DNA from: an uncultured Enterobacter sp.
GTDB lineage: Bacteria > Pseudomonadota > Gammaproteobacteria > Enterobacterales > Enterobacteriaceae
Assembly (NCBI GenBank): GCA_946477805.1
Contig: CAMKZP010000034.1
Coordinates: 1 to 13,731, forward strand
DNA length: 13,731 nucleotides
Direction: 5' to 3'
The position numbers and the translations under genes are program-made. Shown here in pieces: positions 6,906 to 13,685 of the stretch (the stretch's first letter is position 1; every line of letters begins with the position of its first letter). Under the pieces are notes generated by a model that was given only the letters and a program-made list of their open reading frames with translations, was not told the origin of the DNA and did no database searches.

Positions 6906-6933
6906 CAAATAGCAGCGTAGAAATTTACGTCAA
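6906..6933 (-). promoter_or_regulatory. Possible promoter for yhbY
   Basis: On the minus strand TTGACG (6933-6928) matches a -35 box at five of six positions. Sixteen bases on is TATTTG (6911-6906), a poor -10. It is the best candidate upstream of yhbY but weak. Confidence 0.3.
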
Positions 6934-6945
6934 AGGTAAGCAACG

Positions 6946-6972
6946 ATGAACCCGGACGGAATAGTTAAATGA
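6946..6972 (+). CDS. Possible eight-residue leader peptide before rlmE
   Basis: ATG at 6946 opens MNPDGIVK and stops at TGA (6970-6972), overlapping the rlmE ATG (6969-6971) as ATGA. An AAAGG (6932-6936) sits nine bases upstream, good Shine-Dalgarno spacing. If translated, ribosomes ending here would be placed on the rlmE start. The peptide itself has no recognisable feature. It is short enough to arise by chance. Confidence 0.35.
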   Translation: MNPDGIVK

Positions 6973-7595
6973 CAGGTAAAAAGCGTTCTGCCAGTTCCAG
7001 CCGCTGGCTTCAGGAACACTTTAGCGATAAATATGTTCTGCAGGCGCAGAAAAAAGGGTTGCGTTCCCGCGCCTGGTTTAAACTTGATGAAATACAGCAA
7101 AGTGACAAACTTTTTAAGCCGGGGATGACGGTTGTCGACCTCGGTGCCGCGCCTGGCGGATGGTCCCAGTATGCGGTGACGCAGATTGGCGGTGCGGGTC
7201 GAATCATCGCATGCGATCTTTTGCCAATGGATCCCATCGTCGGAGTCGACTTCCTTCAGGGCGACTTTCGTGATGAATTAGTGCTGAAAGCGTTACTTGA
7301 ACGTGTGGGTGACAGTAAGGTCCAGGTTGTCATGTCTGATATGGCACCAAATATGTGCGGAACACCAGCGGTGGATATCCCCCGCGGCATGTATCTGGTG
7401 GAGCTAGCGTTAGAAATGTGTCGTGATGTACTAGCGCCTGGTGGTAGTTTTGTTGTGAAGGTGTTTCAGGGCGAAGGTTTCGAGGAGTACCTTAAGGAAA
7501 TTCGCTCCCTGTTTGCGAAGGTTAAAGTTCGTAAGCCGGACTCTTCCCGGGCGCGTTCCCGTGAAGTGTATATTGTAGCGACCGGGCGAAAATAA
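6969..7595 (+). CDS. rlmE: 23S rRNA 2'-O-ribose methyltransferase (U2552)
   Basis: RlmE (also RrmJ or FtsJ) methylates U2552 in the A-loop of 23S rRNA within the 50S particle, using S-adenosylmethionine; it is heat-induced in E. coli. The 208-residue protein has the Rossmann SAM motif VVDLGAAPGGWSQ (55-67) and the catalytic set K38, D83, D124, K164 and E199, all at the E. coli positions. E. coli has one more C-terminal proline. From memory, the segment after D124 reads PNMSGTP in E. coli but PNMCGTP (C130) here. A weak ACGGA (6956-6960) is eight bases before the ATG. ftsH follows 93 bases downstream on the same strand with no terminator between, so the two are probably cotranscribed. Confidence 0.97.
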   Translation: MTGKKRSASSSRWLQEHFSDKYVLQAQKKGLRSRAWFKLDEIQQSDKLFKPGMTVVDLGAAPGGWSQYAVTQIGGAGRIIACDLLPMDPIVGVDFLQGDFRDELVLKALLERVGDSKVQVVMSDMAPNMCGTPAVDIPRGMYLVELALEMCRDVLAPGGSFVVKVFQGEGFEEYLKEIRSLFAKVKVRKPDSSRARSREVYIVATGRK

Positions 7596-7620
7596 TAACC
7601 GGTAGATTTCAGGCGAAAGT

Positions 7621-7648
7621 TTGAATGAAACTGGATATAGAGTATCCT
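7621..7648 (+). promoter_or_regulatory. Possible internal promoter for ftsH
   Basis: TTGAAT (7621-7626) and TATCCT (7643-7648) each match consensus at four of six positions with a 16-base spacer. They lie in the rlmE-ftsH gap. It could give ftsH a basal supply independent of heat shock; evidence is sequence match only. Confidence 0.3.
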
Positions 7649-7688
7649 GACGCTGTTTTTAACACAGTTGTAATGTGAGGTTAATCCC

Positions 7689-9632
7689 TTGAGTGACATG
7701 GCGAAAAACCTAATTCTCTGGCTGGTCATTGCCGTTGTGCTGATGTCAGTATTCCAGAGCTTTGGGCCCAGCGAGTCGAATGGCCGCAAGGTGGATTATT
7801 CTACCTTCCTGCAGGAGGTCAATCAGGACCAGGTTCGCGAAGCGCGTATCAACGGACGTGAGATCAACGTTACCAAGAAAGATAGTAACCGTTACACGAC
7901 CTTCATCCCGGTGAACGATCCTAAGCTGCTTGATAACCTTCTGACTAAAAACGTCAAAGTAATAGGTGAGCCGCCAGAAGAACCAAGCCTGTTGGCGTCT
8001 ATCTTCATCTCCTGGTTCCCGATGCTGCTTCTTATCGGCGTCTGGATCTTCTTTATGCGCCAGATGCAGGGCGGCGGTGGCAAAGGTGCCATGTCGTTCG
8101 GTAAGAGCAAGGCGCGTATGCTGACGGAAGACCAGATCAAGACCACCTTTGCTGACGTTGCAGGCTGTGACGAAGCGAAAGAAGAGGTGGGTGAGCTGGT
8201 TGAATACCTGCGTGAGCCGAGCCGTTTCCAGAAACTGGGCGGTAAGATCCCGAAAGGCGTTCTGATGGTTGGCCCTCCGGGTACCGGTAAAACCCTGCTG
8301 GCGAAAGCCATCGCGGGTGAAGCGAAGGTGCCGTTCTTTACGATTTCAGGTTCTGACTTCGTCGAAATGTTCGTGGGCGTGGGTGCATCTCGTGTGCGTG
8401 ACATGTTCGAACAGGCCAAGAAGGCAGCGCCGTGCATTATCTTCATCGATGAAATCGACGCCGTAGGCCGCCAGCGTGGTGCGGGTCTGGGCGGTGGTCA
8501 CGATGAACGCGAACAGACGCTGAACCAGATGCTGGTTGAGATGGATGGCTTTGAAGGTAACGAAGGTATTATCGTTATCGCCGCGACTAACCGTCCGGAC
8601 GTGCTTGACCCAGCGCTGCTGCGCCCAGGCCGTTTCGACCGTCAGGTTGTGGTTGGTCTGCCGGACGTTCGCGGTCGTGAACAAATTCTGAAAGTCCACA
8701 TGCGTCGCGTGCCGCTGGCGCCCGATATCGACGCGGCAATCATTGCGCGCGGTACCCCTGGCTTCTCCGGTGCTGATCTGGCTAACCTGGTCAACGAAGC
8801 TGCACTGTTTGCCGCTCGCGGTAACAAGCGCGTGGTGTCAATGGTGGAGTTCGAGAAAGCGAAAGACAAAATCATGATGGGTGCGGAACGCCGCTCCATG
8901 GTGATGACGGAAGCGCAGAAAGAGTCCACGGCCTATCACGAAGCGGGTCATGCGATTATCGGTCGCTTGGTGCCGGAACATGATCCGGTGCACAAGGTGA
9001 CGATTATCCCACGCGGTCGCGCGCTGGGTGTGACGTTCTTCCTGCCTGAAGGCGACGCGATCAGCGCCAGCCGTCAGAAACTGGAAAGCCAGATTTCAAC
9101 CCTCTACGGTGGCCGTCTGGCAGAAGAGATCATCTACGGTGTGGAACATGTTTCTACCGGTGCGTCTAACGACATTAAAGTCGCGACAAACCTGGCGCGC
9201 AACATGGTGACCCAGTGGGGCTTCTCCGACAAACTCGGTCCACTGCTGTACGCAGAGGAAGATGGTGAGGTGTTCCTGGGCCGTTCCGTCGCGAAAGCGA
9301 AGCATATGTCCGATGAAACGGCACGTATCATTGACCAGGAAGTGAAATCCCTGGTGGAACGTAACTATGCGCGCGCTCGCCAGATCCTGAACGACAACAT
9401 GGACATCCTGCATTCGATGAAAGATGCGCTCATGAAATATGAGACTATCGATGCTCCGCAGATTGACGACCTGATGGCTCGCCGCGACGTGCGTCCGCCA
9501 GCAGGCTGGGAAGACCCAGGCGCTTCCAACAATTCTGACAACAATGGCACCCCGCGTGCACCGCGTCCGGTCGATGAACCGCGTACGCCAAACCCGGGCA
9601 ACACTATGTCAGAACAGTTGGGCGACAAGTAA
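7689..9632 (+). CDS. ftsH: ATP-dependent membrane zinc metalloprotease FtsH
   Basis: FtsH is an essential hexameric AAA+ protease of the inner membrane. It degrades LpxC, sigma-32 and misassembled membrane proteins such as unpaired SecY. Two membrane helices (about 7-24 and 101-122) flank a periplasmic domain. The AAA+ module has Walker A GPPGTGKT (195-202), pore loop FVG (228-230), Walker B IIFIDEID (250-257), sensor N301 and arginine fingers R312/R315. The protease domain has zinc motif HEAGH (417-421) with D495 as the probable third ligand. The start drawn is TTG at 7689 (MSDMAKNL, 647 residues) because GAGG (7677-7680) lies eight bases upstream. The E. coli annotation starts at the next ATG (here 7698, 644 residues), 17 bases from that site. 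Confidence 0.97.
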   Translation: MSDMAKNLILWLVIAVVLMSVFQSFGPSESNGRKVDYSTFLQEVNQDQVREARINGREINVTKKDSNRYTTFIPVNDPKLLDNLLTKNVKVIGEPPEEPSLLASIFISWFPMLLLIGVWIFFMRQMQGGGGKGAMSFGKSKARMLTEDQIKTTFADVAGCDEAKEEVGELVEYLREPSRFQKLGGKIPKGVLMVGPPGTGKTLLAKAIAGEAKVPFFTISGSDFVEMFVGVGASRVRDMFEQAKKAAPCIIFIDEIDAVGRQRGAGLGGGHDEREQTLNQMLVEMDGFEGNEGIIVIAATNRPDVLDPALLRPGRFDRQVVVGLPDVRGREQILKVHMRRVPLAPDIDAAIIARGTPGFSGADLANLVNEAALFAARGNKRVVSMVEFEKAKDKIMMGAERRSMVMTEAQKESTAYHEAGHAIIGRLVPEHDPVHKVTIIPRGRALGVTFFLPEGDAISASRQKLESQISTLYGGRLAEEIIYGVEHVSTGASNDIKVATNLARNMVTQWGFSDKLGPLLYAEEDGEVFLGRSVAKAKHMSDETARIIDQEVKSLVERNYARARQILNDNMDILHSMKDALMKYETIDAPQIDDLMARRDVRPPAGWEDPGASNNSDNNGTPRAPRPVDEPRTPNPGNTMSEQLGDK

Positions 9633-9664
9633 GTCACTGCTGTTGAAGAAACTGTCTGTACCTC

Positions 9665-9699
9665 AAACCCTGGAGCTTGCTCCGGGGTTTTTCTTTTTT
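9665..9699 (+). terminator. Rho-independent terminator after ftsH
   Basis: An 11-bp stem (9665-9675 with 9680-9690, one G-U pair) has a CTTG loop and a T-rich tail (9688-9699). It separates the rlmE-ftsH heat-shock unit from folP-glmM, whose own promoter I could not identify in the short gap; partial read-through is possible. Confidence 0.9.
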
Positions 9700-9730
9700 A
9701 TTTAACCATGCTAAAACCAGGGATTTGACC

Positions 9731-10579
9731 ATGAAACTATTCGCCCAGGACTCGCATCTCGATCTCTCGCATCCGCATGTGATGGGGATCCTGAATGTTA
9801 CCCCTGACTCCTTCTCCGACGGCGGCACGCACAACACGCTTATCGAAGCGGTAAAGCACGCAAATTTAATGATCAATGCGGGTGCCACCATCATTGATGT
9901 CGGGGGCGAATCGACGCGTCCGGGTGCGGCGGATGTGTCTGTGGAAGAAGAGCTGGCGCGGGTAGTGCCGGTAGTTGAAGCCATCGCACAGCGTTTCGAA
10001 GTATGGATCTCTGTTGATACCTCAAAGCCGGAAGTTATTCGTGAAGTAGCGAGAGTGGGCGCTCACATTATTAATGACATCCGCTCGCTGACCGAGCCGG
10101 GTGCCATTGAAGCAGCGGCGGAAACCGGCCTGCCGGTTTGCCTGATGCATATGCAGGGCCAGCCGAAAACAATGCAGGAGGCGCCTAAGTATGAGGATGT
10201 CTTCGCCGATGTGAATCGCTTCTTTATTGAGCATATTGCGCGCTGTGAACGTGCGGGTATCGCAAAAGAGAAATTGCTGCTCGACCCGGGGTTCGGTTTC
10301 GGTAAAAATCTCTCCCACAACTATGCGCTGCTTGCGCGCTTATCAGAATTTCATCAGTTCGGCCTGCCGCTGCTGGTGGGTATGTCGAGAAAGTCGATGA
10401 TTGGGCAGTTGCTGAATGTGGGGCCGAGCGAGCGTCTGAGCGGCAGCCTGGCGTGCGCGGTGATTGCCGCGATGCAGGGCGCGCATATTATTCGTGTCCA
10501 TGACGTCAAAGAAACAGTAGAAGCCATGCGTGTGGTGGAAGCCACACTGGCAGCGAAGGAAAAGAAACGCTATGAGTAA
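9731..10579 (+). CDS. folP: Dihydropteroate synthase
   Basis: FolP condenses 6-hydroxymethyl-dihydropterin diphosphate with p-aminobenzoate to give dihydropteroate in folate synthesis; it is the target of sulfonamides. The TIM-barrel protein has 282 residues as in E. coli. The conserved residues are N22 in GILNVTPDSFSDGG, T62-R63-P64 in GGESTRPGA, D96, N115, D185 in LLLDPGFGFGK, K221 in GMSRKS, and R255/H257 in IRVHD. F28 and P64, positions often changed in resistant enzymes, look wild type. The frame is open back to 9677, but that part overlaps the ftsH terminator. AGGGA (9719-9723) is seven bases before the ATG at 9731, fixing the start. Its last eight bases overlap glmM. Confidence 0.98.
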   Translation: MKLFAQDSHLDLSHPHVMGILNVTPDSFSDGGTHNTLIEAVKHANLMINAGATIIDVGGESTRPGAADVSVEEELARVVPVVEAIAQRFEVWISVDTSKPEVIREVARVGAHIINDIRSLTEPGAIEAAAETGLPVCLMHMQGQPKTMQEAPKYEDVFADVNRFFIEHIARCERAGIAKEKLLLDPGFGFGKNLSHNYALLARLSEFHQFGLPLLVGMSRKSMIGQLLNVGPSERLSGSLACAVIAAMQGAHIIRVHDVKETVEAMRVVEATLAAKEKKRYE

Positions 10580-11909
10580 TCGTAAATATTTTGGTACCGA
10601 TGGTATCCGTGGGCGCGTAGGCGATGCTCCAATCACCCCTGATTTCGTTCTGAAGCTGGGCTGGGCGGCGGGTAAGGTACTGGCGCGTCATGGCTCCCGT
10701 AAAATCATCATCGGTAAAGATACCCGCATTTCAGGCTATATGCTGGAGTCCGCGCTGGAAGCAGGCCTTGCCGCGGCGGGGCTGTCCGCCTCCTTTACGG
10801 GCCCCATGCCAACGCCTGCCGTTGCCTATCTGACGCGCACCTTCCGTGCGGAAGCGGGGATTGTCATTTCGGCTTCTCATAACCCATTTTATGACAACGG
10901 CATCAAGTTCTTCTCCATCGACGGCACCAAGCTGCCTGACGAAGTGGAAGAGGCGATTGAAGCCGAAATGGAAAAAGAGATCACCTGCGTTGACTCCGCT
11001 GAGCTGGGTAAGGCAAACCGTATTGTTGATGCGGCTGGTCGTTATATCGAATTCTGTAAAGGGACTTTCCCGAACGAATTAAGCCTGGCTCATCTGAAAA
11101 TTGTTGTGGACTGTGCAAACGGGGCGACCTACCACATTGCGCCTAACGTTTTCCGCGAGCTGGGCGCGAAAGTGATCACCATCGGCTGCGAGCCGGATGG
11201 CCTGAACATCAATGAAGAGGTGGGCGCAACGGACGTTCGTGCTCTGCAAGCACGCGTGCTGGCGGAAAAGGCCGACCTGGGTATCGCCCTGGACGGTGAC
11301 GGTGACCGCGTAATCATGGTTGACCACGAGGGTAATAAGGTCGACGGCGATCAGATCCTCTACATTATTGCCCGTGAAGGCCTGCGCCAGGGCCAGCTGC
11401 GCGGCGGTGCGGTTGGCACGCTGATGAGCAACATGGGGCTGGAGCTGGCGCTGAAACAGCTGGGTATCCCGTTTGTCCGTGCGAAAGTGGGCGACCGCTA
11501 CGTGCTGGAAAAACTGCAGGAGAAGGGCTGGCGCATTGGTGCTGAAAACTCCGGCCACGTTATCCTGCTTGATAAAACCACCACCGGTGACGGTATTGTT
11601 GCAGGACTTCAGGTTGTGGCCGCGATGGCGCGCAACCACATGAGCCTGCACGATCTGTGCAGTGGCATGAAAATGTTCCCACAAGTTCTGGTGAACGTGC
11701 GTTTCACCGCGGGTAAAGGCGATCCGCTGGAAAGTGATAACGTGAAAGCGGTGATGGCTGACGTTGAAGCAGCGCTCGGCAACCGTGGGCGCGTGCTGCT
11801 GCGTAAGTCGGGCACTGAGCCGCTGATCCGCGTAATGGTAGAAGGTGAAGACGAAGCGCAGGTGACTGAATTCGCTAACCGCATTGCTGATGCGGTGAAA
11901 GCTGCATAA
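10572..11909 (+). CDS. glmM: Phosphoglucosamine mutase
   Basis: GlmM converts glucosamine-6-phosphate to glucosamine-1-phosphate, the step before UDP-GlcNAc formation by GlmU, feeding peptidoglycan and lipopolysaccharide synthesis. The 445 residues equal the E. coli length. The phosphoserine loop GIVISASHNP has catalytic S102; the magnesium loop DGDGDR has D240, D242 and D244; the sugar-specificity motif is ENSGH; and the phosphate-binding end is RKSGTEPLIRVMVEG. The ATG lies inside the last codons of folP, with AAGGA (10556-10560) 11 bases upstream, so translation is probably coupled to folP. The frame is open further upstream, but the family start MSNRKYFGTDGIRG is unambiguous. Confidence 0.98.
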   Translation: MSNRKYFGTDGIRGRVGDAPITPDFVLKLGWAAGKVLARHGSRKIIIGKDTRISGYMLESALEAGLAAAGLSASFTGPMPTPAVAYLTRTFRAEAGIVISASHNPFYDNGIKFFSIDGTKLPDEVEEAIEAEMEKEITCVDSAELGKANRIVDAAGRYIEFCKGTFPNELSLAHLKIVVDCANGATYHIAPNVFRELGAKVITIGCEPDGLNINEEVGATDVRALQARVLAEKADLGIALDGDGDRVIMVDHEGNKVDGDQILYIIAREGLRQGQLRGGAVGTLMSNMGLELALKQLGIPFVRAKVGDRYVLEKLQEKGWRIGAENSGHVILLDKTTTGDGIVAGLQVVAAMARNHMSLHDLCSGMKMFPQVLVNVRFTAGKGDPLESDNVKAVMADVEAALGNRGRVLLRKSGTEPLIRVMVEGEDEAQVTEFANRIADAVKAA

Positions 11910-11930
11910 CCTTTCACGGTAAGTGATTAA

Positions 11931-11957
11931 AAAGGCGGCGCGAGTCGCCTTTGTTTT
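11931..11957 (+). terminator. Rho-independent terminator after glmM
   Basis: A 9-bp stem (11931-11939 with 11944-11952, one G-U pair) closes a GCGA loop of the stable GNRA type, followed by a T-rich tail. It ends the folP-glmM unit before the secG promoter. Confidence 0.85.
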
Positions 11958-11974
11958 AAGCAATTTTCGGCTTT

Positions 11975-12003
11975 TTGCTGTTTTTTTCCGCAGTTGATAC
12001 AAT
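11975..12003 (+). promoter_or_regulatory. Candidate sigma-70 promoter for secG-leuU
   Basis: TTGCTG (11975-11980) and TACAAT (11998-12003) are exactly 17 bases apart. The -10 matches five of six positions and the -35 three of six. Transcription from about 12010 would leave a leader of about 120 bases before secG. Confidence 0.5.
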
Positions 12004-12020
12004 GCGTCAAAAATGCCCTT

Positions 12021-12117
12021 GCGAAGGTCATTCGCTTTGGTTAGTATTCACACCCGCTTCAGTGGGAAACACAAATCCTGCTAATTGGTCGAAGCATTGG
12101 TATGCGGCAAATCCGCA
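12021..12117 (+). promoter_or_regulatory. Structured secG leader with small hairpins
   Basis: Two short perfect stems are visible: GCGAA (12021-12025) with TTCGC (12031-12035), and TGCGG (12103-12107) with CCGCA (12113-12117). The second stem ends on the first base of the AAGGA (12117-12121) ribosome-binding site of secG, so folding could affect initiation. I recognise no named riboswitch. Confidence 0.4.
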
Positions 12118-12132
12118 AGGAACAGGTTGATT

Positions 12133-12465
12133 ATGTACGAAGCTCTTTTAGTTATTTTCCTTATTGTAGCCATCGCTCTTGTAGCGCTGATCATGCTGCA
12201 GCAAGGTAAAGGCGCTGATATGGGAGCCTCCTTCGGAGCAGGCGCTTCCGGTACGCTGTTTGGTTCAAGTGGTTCTGCGAACTTCATGACCCGCACTACG
12301 GCGATTCTGGCTACGCTGTTCTTCATCATCAGTCTGGTGCTGGGCAATATCAACAGCAACAAGACCAGTAAAGGAAGCGAGTGGGAAAACCTGAGCGCGC
12401 CAGCGAAAACTGAGCAAACTCAGCCAGCTGCACCGGCTAAGCCAACCAGCGATATCCCGCAGTAA
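12133..12465 (+). CDS. secG: Preprotein translocase subunit SecG
   Basis: SecG is the small auxiliary subunit of the SecYEG channel and helps SecA-driven export across the inner membrane. The 110-residue protein has two membrane helices (about 3-22 and 53-72) joined by the glycine-rich loop KGADMGASFGAGASGTLFG. A polar, alanine/proline-rich tail follows, as in E. coli (110 residues). The frame is open upstream to 12085, but MYEALLV is the family start and AAGGA (12117-12121) lies 11 bases before it. The stop codon lies nine bases before tRNA-Leu, so the mRNA and tRNA are almost certainly made on one transcript and separated by processing. Confidence 0.97.
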   Translation: MYEALLVIFLIVAIALVALIMLQQGKGADMGASFGAGASGTLFGSSGSANFMTRTTAILATLFFIISLVLGNINSNKTSKGSEWENLSAPAKTEQTQPAAPAKPTSDIPQ

Positions 12466-12474
12466 GTATTCAGT

Positions 12475-12561
12475 ACCGAGGTGGTGGAATTGGTAGACAC
12501 GCTACCTTGAGGTGGTAGTGCCCTAACGGGCTTGTGGGTTCGAGTCCCATCCTCGGTACCA
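12475..12561 (+). tRNA. leuU: tRNA-Leu, anticodon GAG
   Basis: An 87-base class II tRNA with encoded CCA (12559-12561). The acceptor stem pairs ACCGAGG (12475-12481) with CCTCGGT (12551-12557), and the discriminator is A. The anticodon stem CTACC/GGTAG holds the loop TTGAGGT, anticodon GAG, reading CUC and CUU. There is a long variable arm (GCCC with GGGC) typical of leucine tRNAs and a T loop TTCGAGT. The first base is A paired with U, unusual because most bacterial tRNAs start with G. The position after secG matches E. coli leuU. Confidence 0.97.
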
Positions 12562-12570
12562 ATATTCCAG

Positions 12571-12601
12571 AAAAAAGACGTCGAAAGACGTCTTTTTTTT
12601 T
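12571..12601 (+). terminator. Rho-independent terminator after leuU
   Basis: A perfect 12-bp stem (12571-12582 with 12587-12598) with a GAAA loop runs into a T tract to 12601. It is a strong terminator of the secG-leuU transcript, and the hairpin could guide 3' trimming of the tRNA. Confidence 0.93.
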
Positions 12602-12627
12602 ATCTGTATCCTGTGGCACCGATCTTT

Positions 12628-12658
12628 TGTAGGGCGGGTAAGCGTAGCGCCACCCGCT
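12628..12658 (+). repeat. REP (repetitive extragenic palindrome) element
   Basis: The sequence TGTAGGGCGGGTAAGCGTAG and the CGCCACCCGCT after it fit the enterobacterial REP pattern: a GTAG head, then a stem (GCGGGT 12634-12639 with ACCCGC 12652-12657) around an AAGCGTAGCGCC loop. REPs lie between genes, can protect mRNA 3' ends and can bind gyrase, Pol I or IHF. Confidence 0.75.
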
Positions 12659-12670
12659 ATTTTGACAGGT

Positions 12671-12694
12671 GACGCTGGGCTTATCGGGCCTACG
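12671..12694 (-). repeat. Degenerate REP element in opposite orientation
   Basis: Read on the minus strand this starts CGTAGGCCCGATAAGCCCAG, close to a REP head and left stem, but the expected right arm (ATCGGGC-like) is replaced by unrelated sequence. With 12628-12658 it looks like a decayed inverted REP pair (BIME-like). Loss of one arm suggests that it no longer folds as a REP. Confidence 0.55.
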
Positions 12695-12700
12695 AAGGCC

Positions 12701-12727
12701 ATAAAAAAGGCACCCCAAGGGTGCCTT
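12701..12727 (-). terminator. Rho-independent terminator of argG
   Basis: A perfect 9-bp stem (12727-12719 with 12715-12707 on the minus strand) with a three-base loop is followed by TTTTTT on the minus strand (12708-12703). It lies 18 bases after the argG stop codon. Confidence 0.9.
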
Positions 12728-12744
12728 CTGCATTTCTGAAGCGA

Positions 12745-13685
12745 TTATTTCTTATCGCTGTGCTCCAGATTTTCAACCTGCGGCAGCCCGTTACCGGTGC
12801 TGGCGGAGAGCAGGCCATTCTCAATGTAGTTAAACAGCTTCTCGCGGGTGTCGGTAATATCCAGGTTACGCATGGTCAGCTGGCCAATACGGTCGTCCGG
12901 AGAGAACACAGAATCCCCTTTCTCCATGGTCAGACGCTCTGCTTTATAGGTCAGATTGTCAGACACGGTGTTCAGGATGGAGTAGTCGTTGCCGCGACGC
13001 AGTTCCAGCGTTACCTCGCCGGTAATGGCGCTTGCCACCCAACGCTGCAGCGCATCACGCAGCATCAGTGCCTGAGGATCGAACCAGCGGCCCTGATACA
13101 GCAGTTTACCCAACTGACGACCATGAGAGTGATACTGCTCGATGGTGTCTTCGTTGTGAATACCGGTCAGCAGACGCTCGTAAGCGATATGCAGCAACGC
13201 CATTCCCGGGGCTTCGTAGATGCCACGGCTTTTCGCTTCGATAATACGGTTTTCAATCTGATCGCTCATTCCCAGGCCGTGGCGGCCGCCGATGCGGTTT
13301 GCTTCGAGCATCAGCTCAACGTCGTCAGAGAACGTTTTGCCGTTCAGCGCCACAGGATGGCCGCGTTCGAAACGCACAGTCACTTCTTCTGCCTGAATCT
13401 TGACGTTTTCGTCCCAGAACTTCACGCCCATGATCGGGTTAACGATTTTCACGCTGGAGTTCAGGAACTCCAGGTCTTTTGCTTCGTGCGTTGCGCCCAG
13501 CATGTTGGAGTCGGTGGAGTAGGCTTTCTCAACGGACATTTTATAGTCAAAGCCGCAGGCGATCATAAACTCGGACATTTCATGACGGCCACCCAGCTCG
13601 TCGATGAAGTCGGTATCCAGCCAGGGTTTGTAAATCTGCAGCTCGGCGTTAGTCAGCAGGCCATAACGATAGAAACGTTCAATAT
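12745..13685 (-). CDS. argG: Argininosuccinate synthase, N-terminal part missing
   Basis: ArgG joins citrulline and aspartate using ATP to make argininosuccinate, the next-to-last step of arginine synthesis. About 312 C-terminal residues are present, beginning IERFYRYGLLTNAELQIYKP and running to HSDKK before TAA (12747-12745). Segments such as AYSTDSNMLGATHEAKDLE and GRHGLGMSDQIENRIIEAKSRG are highly conserved in the enterobacterial enzyme (447 residues in E. coli). The roughly 135 missing residues, including the ATP-pyrophosphatase SGGLDTS loop, lie beyond the contig end, so the gene is cut by sequencing rather than broken. The internal ATG at 13578 is only a conserved methionine. ArgR control cannot be assessed because the promoter is absent. 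Confidence 0.97.

Noticed and set aside
9731..10579. Sulfonamide-resistance changes in folP
   Set aside because: F28, T62, R63 and P64 look wild type and there is no insertion in the adjacent loops.
11079..12002. 307-codon minus-strand open frame opposite glmM
   Set aside because: Shadow of the conserved glmM gene; it runs through the glmM terminator and shows no domain.
15..13685. Mobile element, phage, CRISPR or horizontally acquired island
   Set aside because: No transposase, integrase, direct-repeat array or attachment-site duplication is visible around leuU. The pmrAB-like pair shows no mobile features and its codon use looks similar to its neighbours by eye.
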